NCBI GenBank assembly: GCA_023393715.1
Contig: JAEXCD010000075.1
Span: 1-12,710, forward strand
Reading direction: 5' to 3'
Length of the DNA stretch: 12,710 nt
DNA from: Bacillota bacterium
Lineage (GTDB): Bacteria; Bacillota; Clostridia; Tissierellales; Peptoniphilaceae
Shown: positions 1 through 6,376 of the stretch, piece by piece
Layout: each line of letters starts with the position of its first letter
How positions within the stretch are numbered: the first letter of the stretch is position 1
Notes under the pieces: model-generated
Database searches by the model: none
What the model was told of the DNA's origin: nothing
Seen by the model: only the letters and a program-made list of their open reading frames with translations
Position numbers and translations under genes: made by a program

Positions 1-2055
1 TCCTTCCTCCACGGCATCGACAATCGTTGCGAAATTATCATCCGTGAGGATAACCTCGGCCGTATTTTTGGCGACATCCGTGCCGGTGATGCCCATGGAG
101 ATGCCGATGTCCGCGCGCTTGATGGCGGGCGCGTCGTTCACGCCGTCACCGGTCATCGCGGCGATTTCTTCGTTGGCTTTCAGCGCATCGACGATCTGTA
201 CCTTGTTTTCCGGAGAGACGCGGGCGAAAATGCGCTTTTCCCTGACGATAAGCTGAATCTCCTGCGGCGTCATGGAATTAAGCTCTGCGCCCATCATCGC
301 CTGCTCCGGACGGTCTGCAATGCCCAGCTCATGGCCGATGGCGTAAGCGGTCTCCAGATAATCCCCGGTGATCATGATGGTCGTGATACCGGCCGTCTTG
401 CATTTTTCGATGGCGGCTTTGGCCTCGGGTCTCGGCGGATCGATCATGCCGCTGAGGCCGACAAAGATCATGCCGCGTTCAATATGCTCCGGTGTCTGGA
501 TGTTTTTGTCCGGAAGCGCATCAAAAACGCGGTACGCGTAAGCCAGGCAGCGGAGCGCCTGCTGTGCAAATTCGGAATTCTTTTTCAGCGTCTGCTTTTT
601 CTTTTCCTCCGTGAAAGGAACAACTTCGTTGTTCAGCAGGATGTAGTCGCAGTGCTGAATGACGAGATCCGGGGCGCCCTTTGTCAGCGAGGCGATCTTT
701 CCTTCCGCGAAGTTTTGATGGAAGGTCGTCATCATTTTCCGATCCGAATCGAACGGAATCTCACTGATGCGGGGCATATTTTCGTTCAGGGTTTCCTTCG
801 ACAGACCGGCCTTCATGGCCATCGTGATCAGCGCGCCCTCCGTCGGGTCGCCGATGCAGCTATGGGTTTGATTTTCGATGGTGATTCGGGCGTCATTTGC
901 GAGCGCCGCGATGGCGGCCAGCGTTTGGAGCGCGAGGGTCGTCTGTTCGTCCGGCTCCTGCCCGTTTTCCGTGATGGTTCCTTCAGGGGCGTAGCCGGTC
1001 CCGCTGACCTGAAGTGTCTTTTCGTCGAGGTAGATGCGCGTGACGGTCATTTCGTTCTGCGTCAGGGTCCCCGTCTTATCGGAGCAAATCACCGTCGTCG
1101 TGCCGAGCGTTTCGACGGAAAGCAGCTTTTTGACGATGGCATTTCGATTGGCCATGCGATTCATGCCCATTGAGAGGACGATGGTAACAACGGCCGTCAT
1201 GCCCTCCGGGATGGCGGCGACGGCAAGGGAAATGGCCGTCATAAAAATCTCGAGGATCGGATCGCGCGCGATCAGACCGAGGATGAAAACGAAGACAGCG
1301 ACGATGACGACCAAAAAGCCCAGCTGCTTGGACAGAACGCCTAACTTCCGCTGAAGCGGCGTTTCCTCGTCGTCATAGCTGGAAATCGTGGCGGCAATTT
1401 TACCGATTTCTGTTCGGACGCCGGTATCGGTCACGATGCCGGCGCCGTGACCGTAGGTGACGATGGTCGAGGAATAGGCATAGTTTGCGCGGTCGCCGAT
1501 TCCTTTTTCGCAGTTATACTGCGCGGCGGCATTCTTTTCGACGGCTACCGATTCGCCTGTAAAGGAGGATTCGTCGATTTTCAGGTTGGATGATTCGGTG
1601 AGGCGCAGATCTGCCGGAACGATATCGCCGGTTTCCAAGAGAATGACATCGCCGGGGACGAGCTCGGCGGACTTTACGCTGGTCCAGGCGCCATCGCGCA
1701 GCGCCTTGGCGTTGGGCGAGCTCATTTTTTGCAGCGCGGCAACGGAGTCCTCCGCTTTGCCCTCCTGTAAGATGGACATGATTGCGTTGACGACGACGAT
1801 GGACAAAATGATGATCGTCTCGACGAGCTCGCCGGTTACGGCGGAGAGTATTGCGGCGATGATCAAAATGATGACCATGGGGTCTTTGAACTGTTCGATC
1901 AGTTTTTGCGAGAAGGGCTTCTTTTTCGCCTCCTCCAATTTGTTTTCGCCGTATTTCCTGAGTCGGGCGGCTGCTTCCTCCGAACTCAGGCCATCGCACA
2001 AGCTTGTTTGCAGTTCCTCCTCAAGCTCGCCGGGCGTTTTCTGGTACCACTCCAT
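1..2055 (-). CDS. P-type IIA cation-transporting ATPase (Ca2+/Mn2+ type), C-terminus cut by window edge
   Basis: Pumps a divalent cation across the membrane using ATP and an aspartyl-phosphate intermediate. The 685 residues present contain, in order: an N-terminal cytosolic segment, TGES (166-169, actuator dephosphorylation loop), PEGM in M4 (P283-E284, cation-binding helix of SERCA-type pumps), DKTGTLT (phosphorylated D326) and TGDGVND (about 635-641, hinge). The frame is still open at position 1, so M5-M10 and the remaining ion ligands are not visible; the family is usually about 880-900 residues. The start is the ATG at 2055 after AGGAGG. The PEG motif and overall similarity place it with bacterial SERCA/PMCA-like pumps rather than heavy-metal P1B pumps, and no CPC motif is seen. 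A manganese-sensing riboswitch directly upstream suggests that Mn2+ export is at least part of its role. Family certain, substrate inferred. Confidence 0.96.
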   Translation of the reverse strand, partial: MEWYQKTPGELEEELQTSLCDGLSSEEAAARLRKYGENKLEEAKKKPFSQKLIEQFKDPMVIILIIAAILSAVTGELVETIIILSIVVVNAIMSILQEGKAEDSVAALQKMSSPNAKALRDGAWTSVKSAELVPGDVILLETGDIVPADLRLTESSNLKIDESSFTGESVAVEKNAAAQYNCEKGIGDRANYAYSSTIVTYGHGAGIVTDTGVRTEIGKIAATISSYDDEETPLQRKLGVLSKQLGFLVVIVAVFVFILGLIARDPILEIFMTAISLAVAAIPEGMTAVVTIVLSMGMNRMANRNAIVKKLLSVETLGTTTVICSDKTGTLTQNEMTVTRIYLDEKTLQVSGTGYAPEGTITENGQEPDEQTTLALQTLAAIAALANDARITIENQTHSCIGDPTEGALITMAMKAGLSKETLNENMPRISEIPFDSDRKMMTTFHQNFAEGKIASLTKGAPDLVIQHCDYILLNNEVVPFTEEKKKQTLKKNSEFAQQALRCLAYAYRVFDALPDKNIQTPEHIERGMIFVGLSGMIDPPRPEAKAAIEKCKTAGITTIMITGDYLETAYAIGHELGIADRPEQAMMGAELNSMTPQEIQLIVREKRIFARVSPENKVQIVDALKANEEIAAMTGDGVNDAPAIKRADIGISMGITGTDVAKNTAEVILTDDNFATIVDAVEEG

Positions 2056-2091
2056 AGCGTTCCTCCTAAAGGTGTATTCTCGGGTTGCCTT

Positions 2092-2133
2092 CAATAAAAA
2101 GAACCTGGGTGAAAGGAACTCCTTCTCCCAGGT
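2092..2133 (-). terminator. Riboswitch expression-platform terminator upstream of the ATPase
   Basis: In the minus-strand transcript, ACCTGGG (2133-2127) pairs with CCCAGGT (2110-2104), with an inner AAGGA/TCCTT stem, followed by the T-rich run TTCTTTTTATT. The 5' arm contains the ACCTG that also closes the aptamer (its partner is CAGG at 2214-2211). Formation of the aptamer base stem should therefore prevent the terminator. That predicts an ON switch, in which metal binding permits transcription into the ATPase gene. Confidence 0.88.
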
Positions 2134-2217
2134 CTTGCTACCTTCTCATTGCGAAGAAACGATGCCGGGCCACGGCCGAAATGACGACACCGTACTTATA
2201 AGCTACTCCCCTGATAG
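2127..2217 (-). promoter_or_regulatory. yybP-ykoY (manganese) riboswitch aptamer
   Basis: The minus-strand leader carries the two hallmark segments of the class: CAGGGGAGTAGC (about 2214-2203) at the 5' side and TAGCAAGACCTG (about 2140-2129) at the 3' side. The base stem CAGG/CCTG pairs them. Between them lie a GGTGTCG/CGGCATC helix (with G-U pairs) and a second small hairpin ending in AATGAGAAGG. The yybP-ykoY class is established as a Mn2+ sensor that commonly precedes efflux proteins, including P-type ATPases. It sits 70-160 bases upstream of the ATPase start, between a promoter and a competing terminator. Recognition is by consensus and hand folding only. Confidence 0.92.
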
Positions 2218-2221
2218 GGCT

Positions 2222-2249
2222 ATTATACCGCTTTTTTTGCAGAAAACAA
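2222..2249 (-). promoter_or_regulatory. Sigma-A promoter of the riboswitch-ATPase unit
   Basis: Minus-strand -10 is TATAAT (2227-2222), a perfect match. The -35 is TTGTTT (2249-2244) with a 16-base spacer. The expected start site falls just before the riboswitch base stem. The -35 lies within the T-rich tail of the preceding gene's terminator, so the two elements share bases. Confidence 0.82.
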
Positions 2250-2294
2250 CGGAATCCGGAAAACAGGGAGCACCAGCGGCCCTGCCGTATTCCG
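2241..2294 (-). terminator. Intrinsic terminator of the DUF212 gene
   Basis: On the minus strand CGGAAT (2294-2289) pairs with ATTCCG (2255-2250). The stem continues with CGG/CCG and CAGGG/CCCTG, interrupted by a T-rich bulge, and is followed by TTGTTTTCT. It begins 14 bases after the stop codon at 2308. Confidence 0.82.
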
Positions 2295-2307
2295 TTCGGC
2301 GCTTCCG

Positions 2308-2763
2308 TCAAATCATCGGCAGGCGCGTAAGAAGAAACGGAAGGAACTGAATGCGCATCAGGGCGATAAAGACGCCGAGTAAAATGCCGCACAGCACCTG
2401 AAAGGGGGTGTGTCCCAGAATCTCCTTAATGGGGGTGTACGGCTCACCGGTGGTCTCGGAAAAGCCCTCACCGATACGATTGAGCGTTTGAGCCTGAATG
2501 CCCACGGCGCGACGGACATTAAAGCTGTCATAGATGACGACGGACCAGAAGCCGATCGCCAGCGCAAAAATACTCGTGCGAAAGCCCTCGACAAAGCCGA
2601 TCTGCGTCACCAGACAGGTGACGAACGCCGAATGCGCGCTTGGGAAACCGCCGGAAGAGGTGATCAGGCTCCAGTCAAATTTACGATGTTCTATGTAGCT
2701 CAGTGTAAGCTTTGTAAACTGGGCGACAGCCCAAGCAATCGCTGAAATCAGAACAATATCCAC
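2308..2763 (-). CDS. Divergent PAP2-family membrane protein (DUF212, YuiD-like)
   Basis: A 151-residue integral membrane protein of the DUF212 (divergent PAP2) family, matching the family's usual length. Visible signatures are SGGFPSAHSA (37-46), the YDSFNVRRAVGIQAQ segment (78-92) and GHTPFQVLCG (117-126). These correspond to the conserved Ser-His and Arg/His patches of phosphatidic-acid-phosphatase-like proteins, although the catalytic set is divergent. About four hydrophobic segments are apparent. Members are presumed to act on a membrane lipid phosphate, but I know of no firmly established substrate. The start is a GTG at 2763 with TAAGGAGG five bases upstream. It has its own promoter and terminator, so it is monocistronic and separate from the ATPase downstream. 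Confidence 0.93.
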   Translation of the reverse strand: MDIVLISAIAWAVAQFTKLTLSYIEHRKFDWSLITSSGGFPSAHSAFVTCLVTQIGFVEGFRTSIFALAIGFWSVVIYDSFNVRRAVGIQAQTLNRIGEGFSETTGEPYTPIKEILGHTPFQVLCGILLGVFIALMRIQFLPFLLTRLPMI

Positions 2764-2791
2764 GATATCCTCCTTAGAAATGCTCTTTTTA

Positions 2792-2821
2792 ATCCTACAA
2801 CAAGAGCGTGCGAAATTTCAA
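2792..2821 (-). promoter_or_regulatory. Probable promoter of the DUF212 gene
   Basis: On the minus strand TTGAAA (2821-2816) and TAGGAT (2797-2792) are separated by 18 bases, about 30 bases ahead of the GTG start. It is close to sigma-A consensus but was found by eye only. Confidence 0.55.
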
Positions 2822-2902
2822 TCCCTTCCACATTAATATTCTCTTAATATTTACGTCTGTTTTACGTCGGATTTCGCATCGAACCGAGGGGCAAAGAGGC
2901 AT

Positions 2903-2982
2903 GCTCCGGTCGTCGGGTAGAGGTGTGTTCGTTCGTGCGCTTAACTCCTCGACTTTGGTGAGCTCCGGCCGTCGGGGAGAAG
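2903..2982. repeat. Pair of 21-base imperfect direct repeats upstream of walJ
   Basis: GCTCCGGTCGTCGGGTAGAGG (2903-2923, 21 bases quoted as the unit; 18 of 21 match) recurs at 2962-2982 with a 59-base period. The copies sit in the divergent intergenic region between the DUF212 gene and walJ, upstream of walJ's likely extended -10. They are therefore probably not in the walJ leader. I recognise no riboswitch or small RNA class here; the function is unknown. Confidence 0.6.
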
Positions 2983-3016
2983 CGATTCAAGAAGCACTGT
3001 TCAGATGGAGAGAGTG

Positions 3017-3025
3017 TGGTAGAAT
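3017..3025 (+). promoter_or_regulatory. Extended -10 promoter candidate for the walJ-rlmH operon
   Basis: TGG-TAGAAT forms an extended -10, with no convincing -35 (CTGTTC at about 2997). The start site would fall near 3032, leaving a very short leader that is almost only the ribosome-binding site AAGGAGGAG. Confidence 0.5.
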
Positions 3026-3043
3026 AGCACGAAGGAGGAGCGT

Positions 3044-3877
3044 ATGAAAATTTGTTCAATCACCTCCGGATCGAGTGGAAACTGTGTCTATCTGGAAACG
3101 GAGAAAAGCCGCATTCTGATCGATGCGGGGTATAGCGGAAAACAGTTAGAGCAGCTGATGAAGGGCTGCGGGATCAATCCGTTTCAGCTGGATGCCATTT
3201 TTGTGACGCATGAACACGCCGATCATATCAAGGGCGTCGGTGTGCTGAGCAGACGGTATCGGATTCCGGTCTTTGCAAGCGACGGAACCTGGGCGGCGAT
3301 GGACCGGCGCGTTGGCGCGATCACGCAGGCGCATCGGCGATGCTTTTCGCCCGAAAAACCGTTCTCGTTCCGGGACATCGAGGTCCATCCCTTTTCGACG
3401 CATCACGATGCCGCGCAGCCGGTCGGATACAGCTTTTACGAAGGCGAAGAAAAGGTGTCCGTTTTAACCGACACCGGATATATCGATGACCGGATGCTGC
3501 GGGCCGTATCGGATTCCCAGATATATTATATAGAAGCCAATCACGACGTGCAGATGCTGCGCCATGGACGGTACCCGCAGAAGCTGCAGGAGCGCATCCT
3601 GTCCAATTTGGGACATATGTCCAACGTGCAGTCGGCGCAGGCCCTGACGGAGCTGCTGCGCGGTCAGGGAGAAATTGTGCTTTTGGCGCATCTGAGTGAA
3701 GAAAACAATACGCCGGTGATCTGCCTGCATACCGTCGTCGCGATTCTGGAGGAGAACGGCATGGATCCCCGACGGGACCAGACGATCGTCGTTGCGCCCC
3801 GTTTTTCGCCGTCGCCGCTGTTTTCCTGCCGAAAAAGGCCGGAACGGGAGATCGTCCTCCAGGGAGTATTTGCGTGA
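3044..3877 (+). CDS. walJ: MBL-fold metallo-hydrolase, WalJ/YycJ-like
   Basis: A 277-residue cytosolic metallo-beta-lactamase-fold protein. The opening MKICSITSGSSGNCVYLE and the metal-binding THEHADH (55-61) are typical of YycJ/WalJ. Further conserved pieces are HHD (about 119-121), TDTGYID (142-148) and LAHLSEENN (about 217-225). WalJ proteins are predicted nucleases and have been linked in Bacilli to the WalRK cell-wall operon and to coordination of cell division with DNA replication. No walRK genes lie in this window. The family is usually about 265 residues; the extra length here is an Arg-rich C-terminal tail. The ATG follows AAGGAGGAG. Its stop overlaps the start of rlmH by four bases (GTGA), so the two are translationally coupled. 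The walJ-rlmH neighbourhood is widely conserved in Bacillota. Confidence 0.92.
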   Translation: MKICSITSGSSGNCVYLETEKSRILIDAGYSGKQLEQLMKGCGINPFQLDAIFVTHEHADHIKGVGVLSRRYRIPVFASDGTWAAMDRRVGAITQAHRRCFSPEKPFSFRDIEVHPFSTHHDAAQPVGYSFYEGEEKVSVLTDTGYIDDRMLRAVSDSQIYYIEANHDVQMLRHGRYPQKLQERILSNLGHMSNVQSAQALTELLRGQGEIVLLAHLSEENNTPVICLHTVVAILEENGMDPRRDQTIVVAPRFSPSPLFSCRKRPEREIVLQGVFA

Positions 3878-4353
3878 ATATTCAGATTTTGTGCGTGGGA
3901 ACGCTCAAGGAAAAATATCTTCGGGAGGGCGTCGCGGAATATGCGAAGCGGCTCGGCAGCTATTGCCGGTTGACAATCCGGGAGATTTCCGAGGAAAAGC
4001 TGCCGCTCAACGCTTCGCCGGCGCAGATTCGTCAGGCGATGGAGCGGGAAGGGGAGCGCCTTTTCCGCGAGCTGCCGAAGGAGACGGCTTTGGTCTGCCT
4101 GTGCGTCGAGGGACGCAGCATGGACAGTGTTGCCTTCGCGCACTCGCTGGAGCGGTGGGCCGTGGAAGGCGGCGGAGCCGTCACATTTGTCATCGGCGGC
4201 TCCGATGGGCTGAGTGAGGAGCTGAAGCGGCGTGCGGCGGCCCGGCTCTCCTTTTCCGAGATGACCTTTCCGCATCAGCTGATGCGGCTTGTTTTAGTCG
4301 AGCAGATCTACAGAGGCTTTCGGATTTTGAAAAACGAGCCCTATCACAAATAG
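3874..4353 (+). CDS. rlmH: 23S rRNA (pseudouridine-1915-N3)-methyltransferase RlmH
   Basis: A 159-residue SPOUT-family methyltransferase that methylates pseudouridine 1915 in helix 69 of 23S rRNA on assembled ribosomes, using S-adenosylmethionine. The sequence shows the family's full-length pattern: the N-terminal IQILCVGTLKEKYL, the knot-forming cofactor loop FVIGGSDG (105-112), FPHQLMRLVLVEQIYR, and the invariant C-terminal NEPYHK (154-159). The start is a GTG inside the walJ stop (GTGA overlap), with AGGGAG seven bases upstream. Length and all signatures fit a functional enzyme. Confidence 0.97.
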   Translation: MNIQILCVGTLKEKYLREGVAEYAKRLGSYCRLTIREISEEKLPLNASPAQIRQAMEREGERLFRELPKETALVCLCVEGRSMDSVAFAHSLERWAVEGGGAVTFVIGGSDGLSEELKRRAAARLSFSEMTFPHQLMRLVLVEQIYRGFRILKNEPYHK

Positions 4354-4371
4354 CGCCGCCCCCGGCGGAGC

Positions 4372-4401
4372 GCACAGGACGGCAGAGCACAGGACAGCAG
4401 A
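4372..4401 (+). repeat. Two tandem 15-base repeats
   Basis: GCACAGGACGGCAGA is followed directly by GCACAGGACAGCAGA (14 of 15 identical) in the 60-base gap between rlmH and the TtcA-like gene. Just upstream is a small GC hairpin, CCGCC-CCC-GGCGG (4356-4368), without a T-tract. The tandem copies probably arose by slippage. They push the next gene away from rlmH and leave it without a clear ribosome-binding site. Confidence 0.7.
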
Positions 4402-4413
4402 CAGGGATATGAG

Positions 4414-5397
4414 ATGAAACAGAAATACGAAGAAAAAAATGAGCTGGAGGAGCCTTTTTCCGCACCGGAAAAGGACGATATAACCGAACTGCGCTCCGCG
4501 GAGTACGGCGCGCACGAGCGGACGGTGCGACAGCGCTTTCCGGAGGAGTATGCGAGATGGGGGCAGAACCTGCGTTCGCTCCGCGAAATCGAACAGGCGA
4601 TTCAAAAGCGCTTTCGAAATCGCGGCTTTTCGAAATTTACGAAGGCGCTGACGGATTATGCGCTGCTGAAGCCCGGAGACAAGGTGGCCGTCGCGATTTC
4701 CGGCGGCAAGGACAGCCTGTTCTTAGCCAAGGCGTTTCAGGCGCTGCATCGGTATACGGACTATCCGTTCGAGGTTGTCTACCTTTCGATGGACCCCGGT
4801 TATGCATCGGAAAATCGCCGACTTCTGGAATTTAACTGTGCCTGGCTGAATATTCCGGTCACGATTTTTGATTCCGATGTCTTTGAGGTGGCCGAGACGA
4901 TTTCGAGCAGCACGCCCTGTTACCTGTGCGCGCGGATGCGGCGCGGGTTTTTGTATTCCAAGGCGCAGGAGCTGGGGTGCAATAAAATCGCTCTGGGGCA
5001 TCATTTTAACGACGTCATCGAGACGACGCTGCTCAATGTGCTGTGGTCGGCCAACTACAAAAATATGGTGCCGAAGCTGAAATCGCAGAATTTTAAGGGG
5101 ATGGAGCTCATTCGACCGCTTTATTACGTGGAAGAAAAGACGATTGTGGATTGGCGCGATTTTGCCGGTCTGCAGGCGCTCGACTGTGCCTGTGTCGTGA
5201 CGAAGCGAAAGGAAGGCTCCAAGCGGCGGCAGATCAAGGAGCTGATCGCCGAGCTGAAAAAGACAAACCCCAACGTAGATAAGTCGATTTTCCGAAGCGG
5301 AGAAAATGTCGCGCTGGATGCGATTCTGGGGATTACCTATGAAGGAAAGAAGCACAGCTTTCTGGAGTTTTACGAGGAGAAACCATGGACATTTTAA
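4414..5397 (+). CDS. TtcA-like PP-loop ATPase, probable tRNA thiolation enzyme
   Basis: A 327-residue adenine-nucleotide alpha-hydrolase of the TtcA/TilS superfamily. The PP-loop SGGKDS (96-101) binds and activates with ATP. PCYLCARMRRG holds a CxxC pair (C169, C172) and DCAC supplies a later cysteine (C258 or C260). Together these match the three-cysteine, Fe-S-binding arrangement of TtcA, which makes 2-thiocytidine at tRNA position 32. GHHFNDVIETTLLN (about 195-208) is also characteristic. The first 60 or so residues are a charged extension lacking recognisable features and longer than in classic TtcA. The start is uncertain because only a weak GGGATATGAG precedes the ATG. Its last 13 bases overlap uppP. 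The exact tRNA substrate cannot be read from sequence; a related TtcA-like paralogue function is possible. Confidence 0.85.
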   Translation: MKQKYEEKNELEEPFSAPEKDDITELRSAEYGAHERTVRQRFPEEYARWGQNLRSLREIEQAIQKRFRNRGFSKFTKALTDYALLKPGDKVAVAISGGKDSLFLAKAFQALHRYTDYPFEVVYLSMDPGYASENRRLLEFNCAWLNIPVTIFDSDVFEVAETISSSTPCYLCARMRRGFLYSKAQELGCNKIALGHHFNDVIETTLLNVLWSANYKNMVPKLKSQNFKGMELIRPLYYVEEKTIVDWRDFAGLQALDCACVVTKRKEGSKRRQIKELIAELKKTNPNVDKSIFRSGENVALDAILGITYEGKKHSFLEFYEEKPWTF

Positions 5398-6260
5398 AGG
5401 TACTGTTACTTTCCTTCGTGGAAGGAATTACGGAATTTTTGCCGATCAGTTCGACAGGGCATCTGATTTTGTTCAATGAATTCGTTCAGTTGGAGCCGGC
5501 TCATTTTGCCAATGCCTTCAATATTATTATTCAGCTCGGCGCGATTTTGTCGGTCGTGGTGGTCTTTTTTCACAAGCTGAATCCGTTCGACCGATCCAGA
5601 ACCGCGCGGGCGCTTCCGGCGCGATACGACGAATGGAACACCCAGACGCGCTTCTATTACCGCCTTACGCACTACGACCGCAGCACGATGCAGCTTTGGG
5701 GAAAAGTTATCGTGGGTGTGCTGCCGGCCGTCGTTCTGGGTCTTTTGTTCGATGATTTTATTGACGCGCATCTGATGAATGCGCCCGTCGTCATTGCCAT
5801 GCTTTTGATCTATGGCGTCGTGATTCTGCAGCTCGAGGGACGAAACGCCGGTCGAAAGACGTTCCGTTTTCCGACAGCCGACGATCTTACCTACCGAACG
5901 GCCTTTTTGATCGGTCTGTTCCAGTGCCTCGCCATGGTGCCGGGAACGTCGCGTTCCGCGGCAACGATTATCGGTGCGATGCTGCTGGGAGCAAGCCGGG
6001 TGGCCGCCGCCGAGTTCAGCTTCTACCTCGCCATTCCCACGATGCTGGGAGCGACATTCCTCAAGGTGCTTAAGAATCTGGGCGGCTTCAGTATGGGACA
6101 GTGGCTGCTGATTCTTCTGGGCTTTGTGGTTTCGTTCCTCGTTGCGTATGTCGTCATTCAGAAGTTTTTACAGTTCATTCACCGGCATGATTTCCGCATT
6201 TTCGGCTATTACCGCATTGCGTTGGCGCTGGTGGTGGGACTGTACTACCTCTTCTTCTAA
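5385..6260 (+). CDS. uppP: Undecaprenyl-diphosphatase UppP (BacA)
   Basis: A 291-residue multi-spanning membrane enzyme that dephosphorylates undecaprenyl pyrophosphate to recycle the carrier lipid of peptidoglycan and other envelope polymers. It also confers bacitracin resistance when abundant. Both family signatures are intact: EGITEFLPISSTGH (13-26) near the N-terminus and PGTSRSAATIIGAMLLGASR (186-205). Hydrophobic segments cover most of the chain, with a more polar cytoplasmic loop around 64-105 that is longer than in many homologues. It starts inside the 3' end of the TtcA-like gene (13-base overlap) with GAGGAG ahead of the ATG, which points to translational coupling. No clear terminator follows. 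Confidence 0.97.
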   Translation: MDILKVLLLSFVEGITEFLPISSTGHLILFNEFVQLEPAHFANAFNIIIQLGAILSVVVVFFHKLNPFDRSRTARALPARYDEWNTQTRFYYRLTHYDRSTMQLWGKVIVGVLPAVVLGLLFDDFIDAHLMNAPVVIAMLLIYGVVILQLEGRNAGRKTFRFPTADDLTYRTAFLIGLFQCLAMVPGTSRSAATIIGAMLLGASRVAAAEFSFYLAIPTMLGATFLKVLKNLGGFSMGQWLLILLGFVVSFLVAYVVIQKFLQFIHRHDFRIFGYYRIALALVVGLYYLFF

Positions 6261-6269
6261 AGGGCGTGT

Positions 6270-6299
6270 TTGTATCATTCGGCAAGACTATGATACACT
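6270..6299 (+). promoter_or_regulatory. Promoter candidate with inverted repeat upstream of the CNNM-type gene
   Basis: TTGTAT (6270-6275) and TACACT (6294-6299) are 18 bases apart and could be -35 and -10. The same stretch contains a perfect 7-base inverted repeat, GTATCAT (6272-6278) and ATGATAC (6290-6296), separated by 11 bases. It overlaps both promoter boxes as a repressor operator would. The regulator is unknown. Confidence 0.5.
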
Positions 6300-6316
6300 G
6301 GGAGTCAGAACATCGG

Positions 6317-6353
6317 CGAATGCGCGCGGCGCGATGGTACGGGCGCGCATTCG
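6317..6353 (+). other. Long GC-rich hairpin in the leader of the CNNM-type gene
   Basis: CGAATGCGCGC (6317-6327) and GCGCGCATTCG (6343-6353) form a perfect 11-base-pair stem with a 15-base loop. No T-tract follows, so it is not an intrinsic terminator of uppP. It lies between the proposed promoter and the ribosome-binding site, 23 bases before the ATG. There it could stabilise the mRNA or affect translation. Confidence 0.75.
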
Positions 6354-6376
6354 TCAGAGGAAGTTAGGAGGAAAGA

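Noticed and set aside
331..1173. 280-residue open frame on the plus strand
   Set aside because: It lies wholly antisense to the P-type ATPase, whose catalytic motifs are intact in the other frame. It has no RBS and no family-like sequence.
1586..2350. 254-residue plus-strand frame crossing the ATPase start, riboswitch and terminators
   Set aside because: It would run through the well-supported regulatory region in the wrong direction and has no RBS or recognisable domain.
2808..3059. Small frames of 65-79 residues on both strands between DUF212 and walJ
   Set aside because: No ribosome-binding sites, low-complexity Arg/Ser-rich translations and overlap with promoters of real genes.
4723..5355. 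210-residue minus-strand frame
   Set aside because: It is antisense to the TtcA-like PP-loop gene, which has clear motifs. A frame of this length is expected by chance at this GC content.
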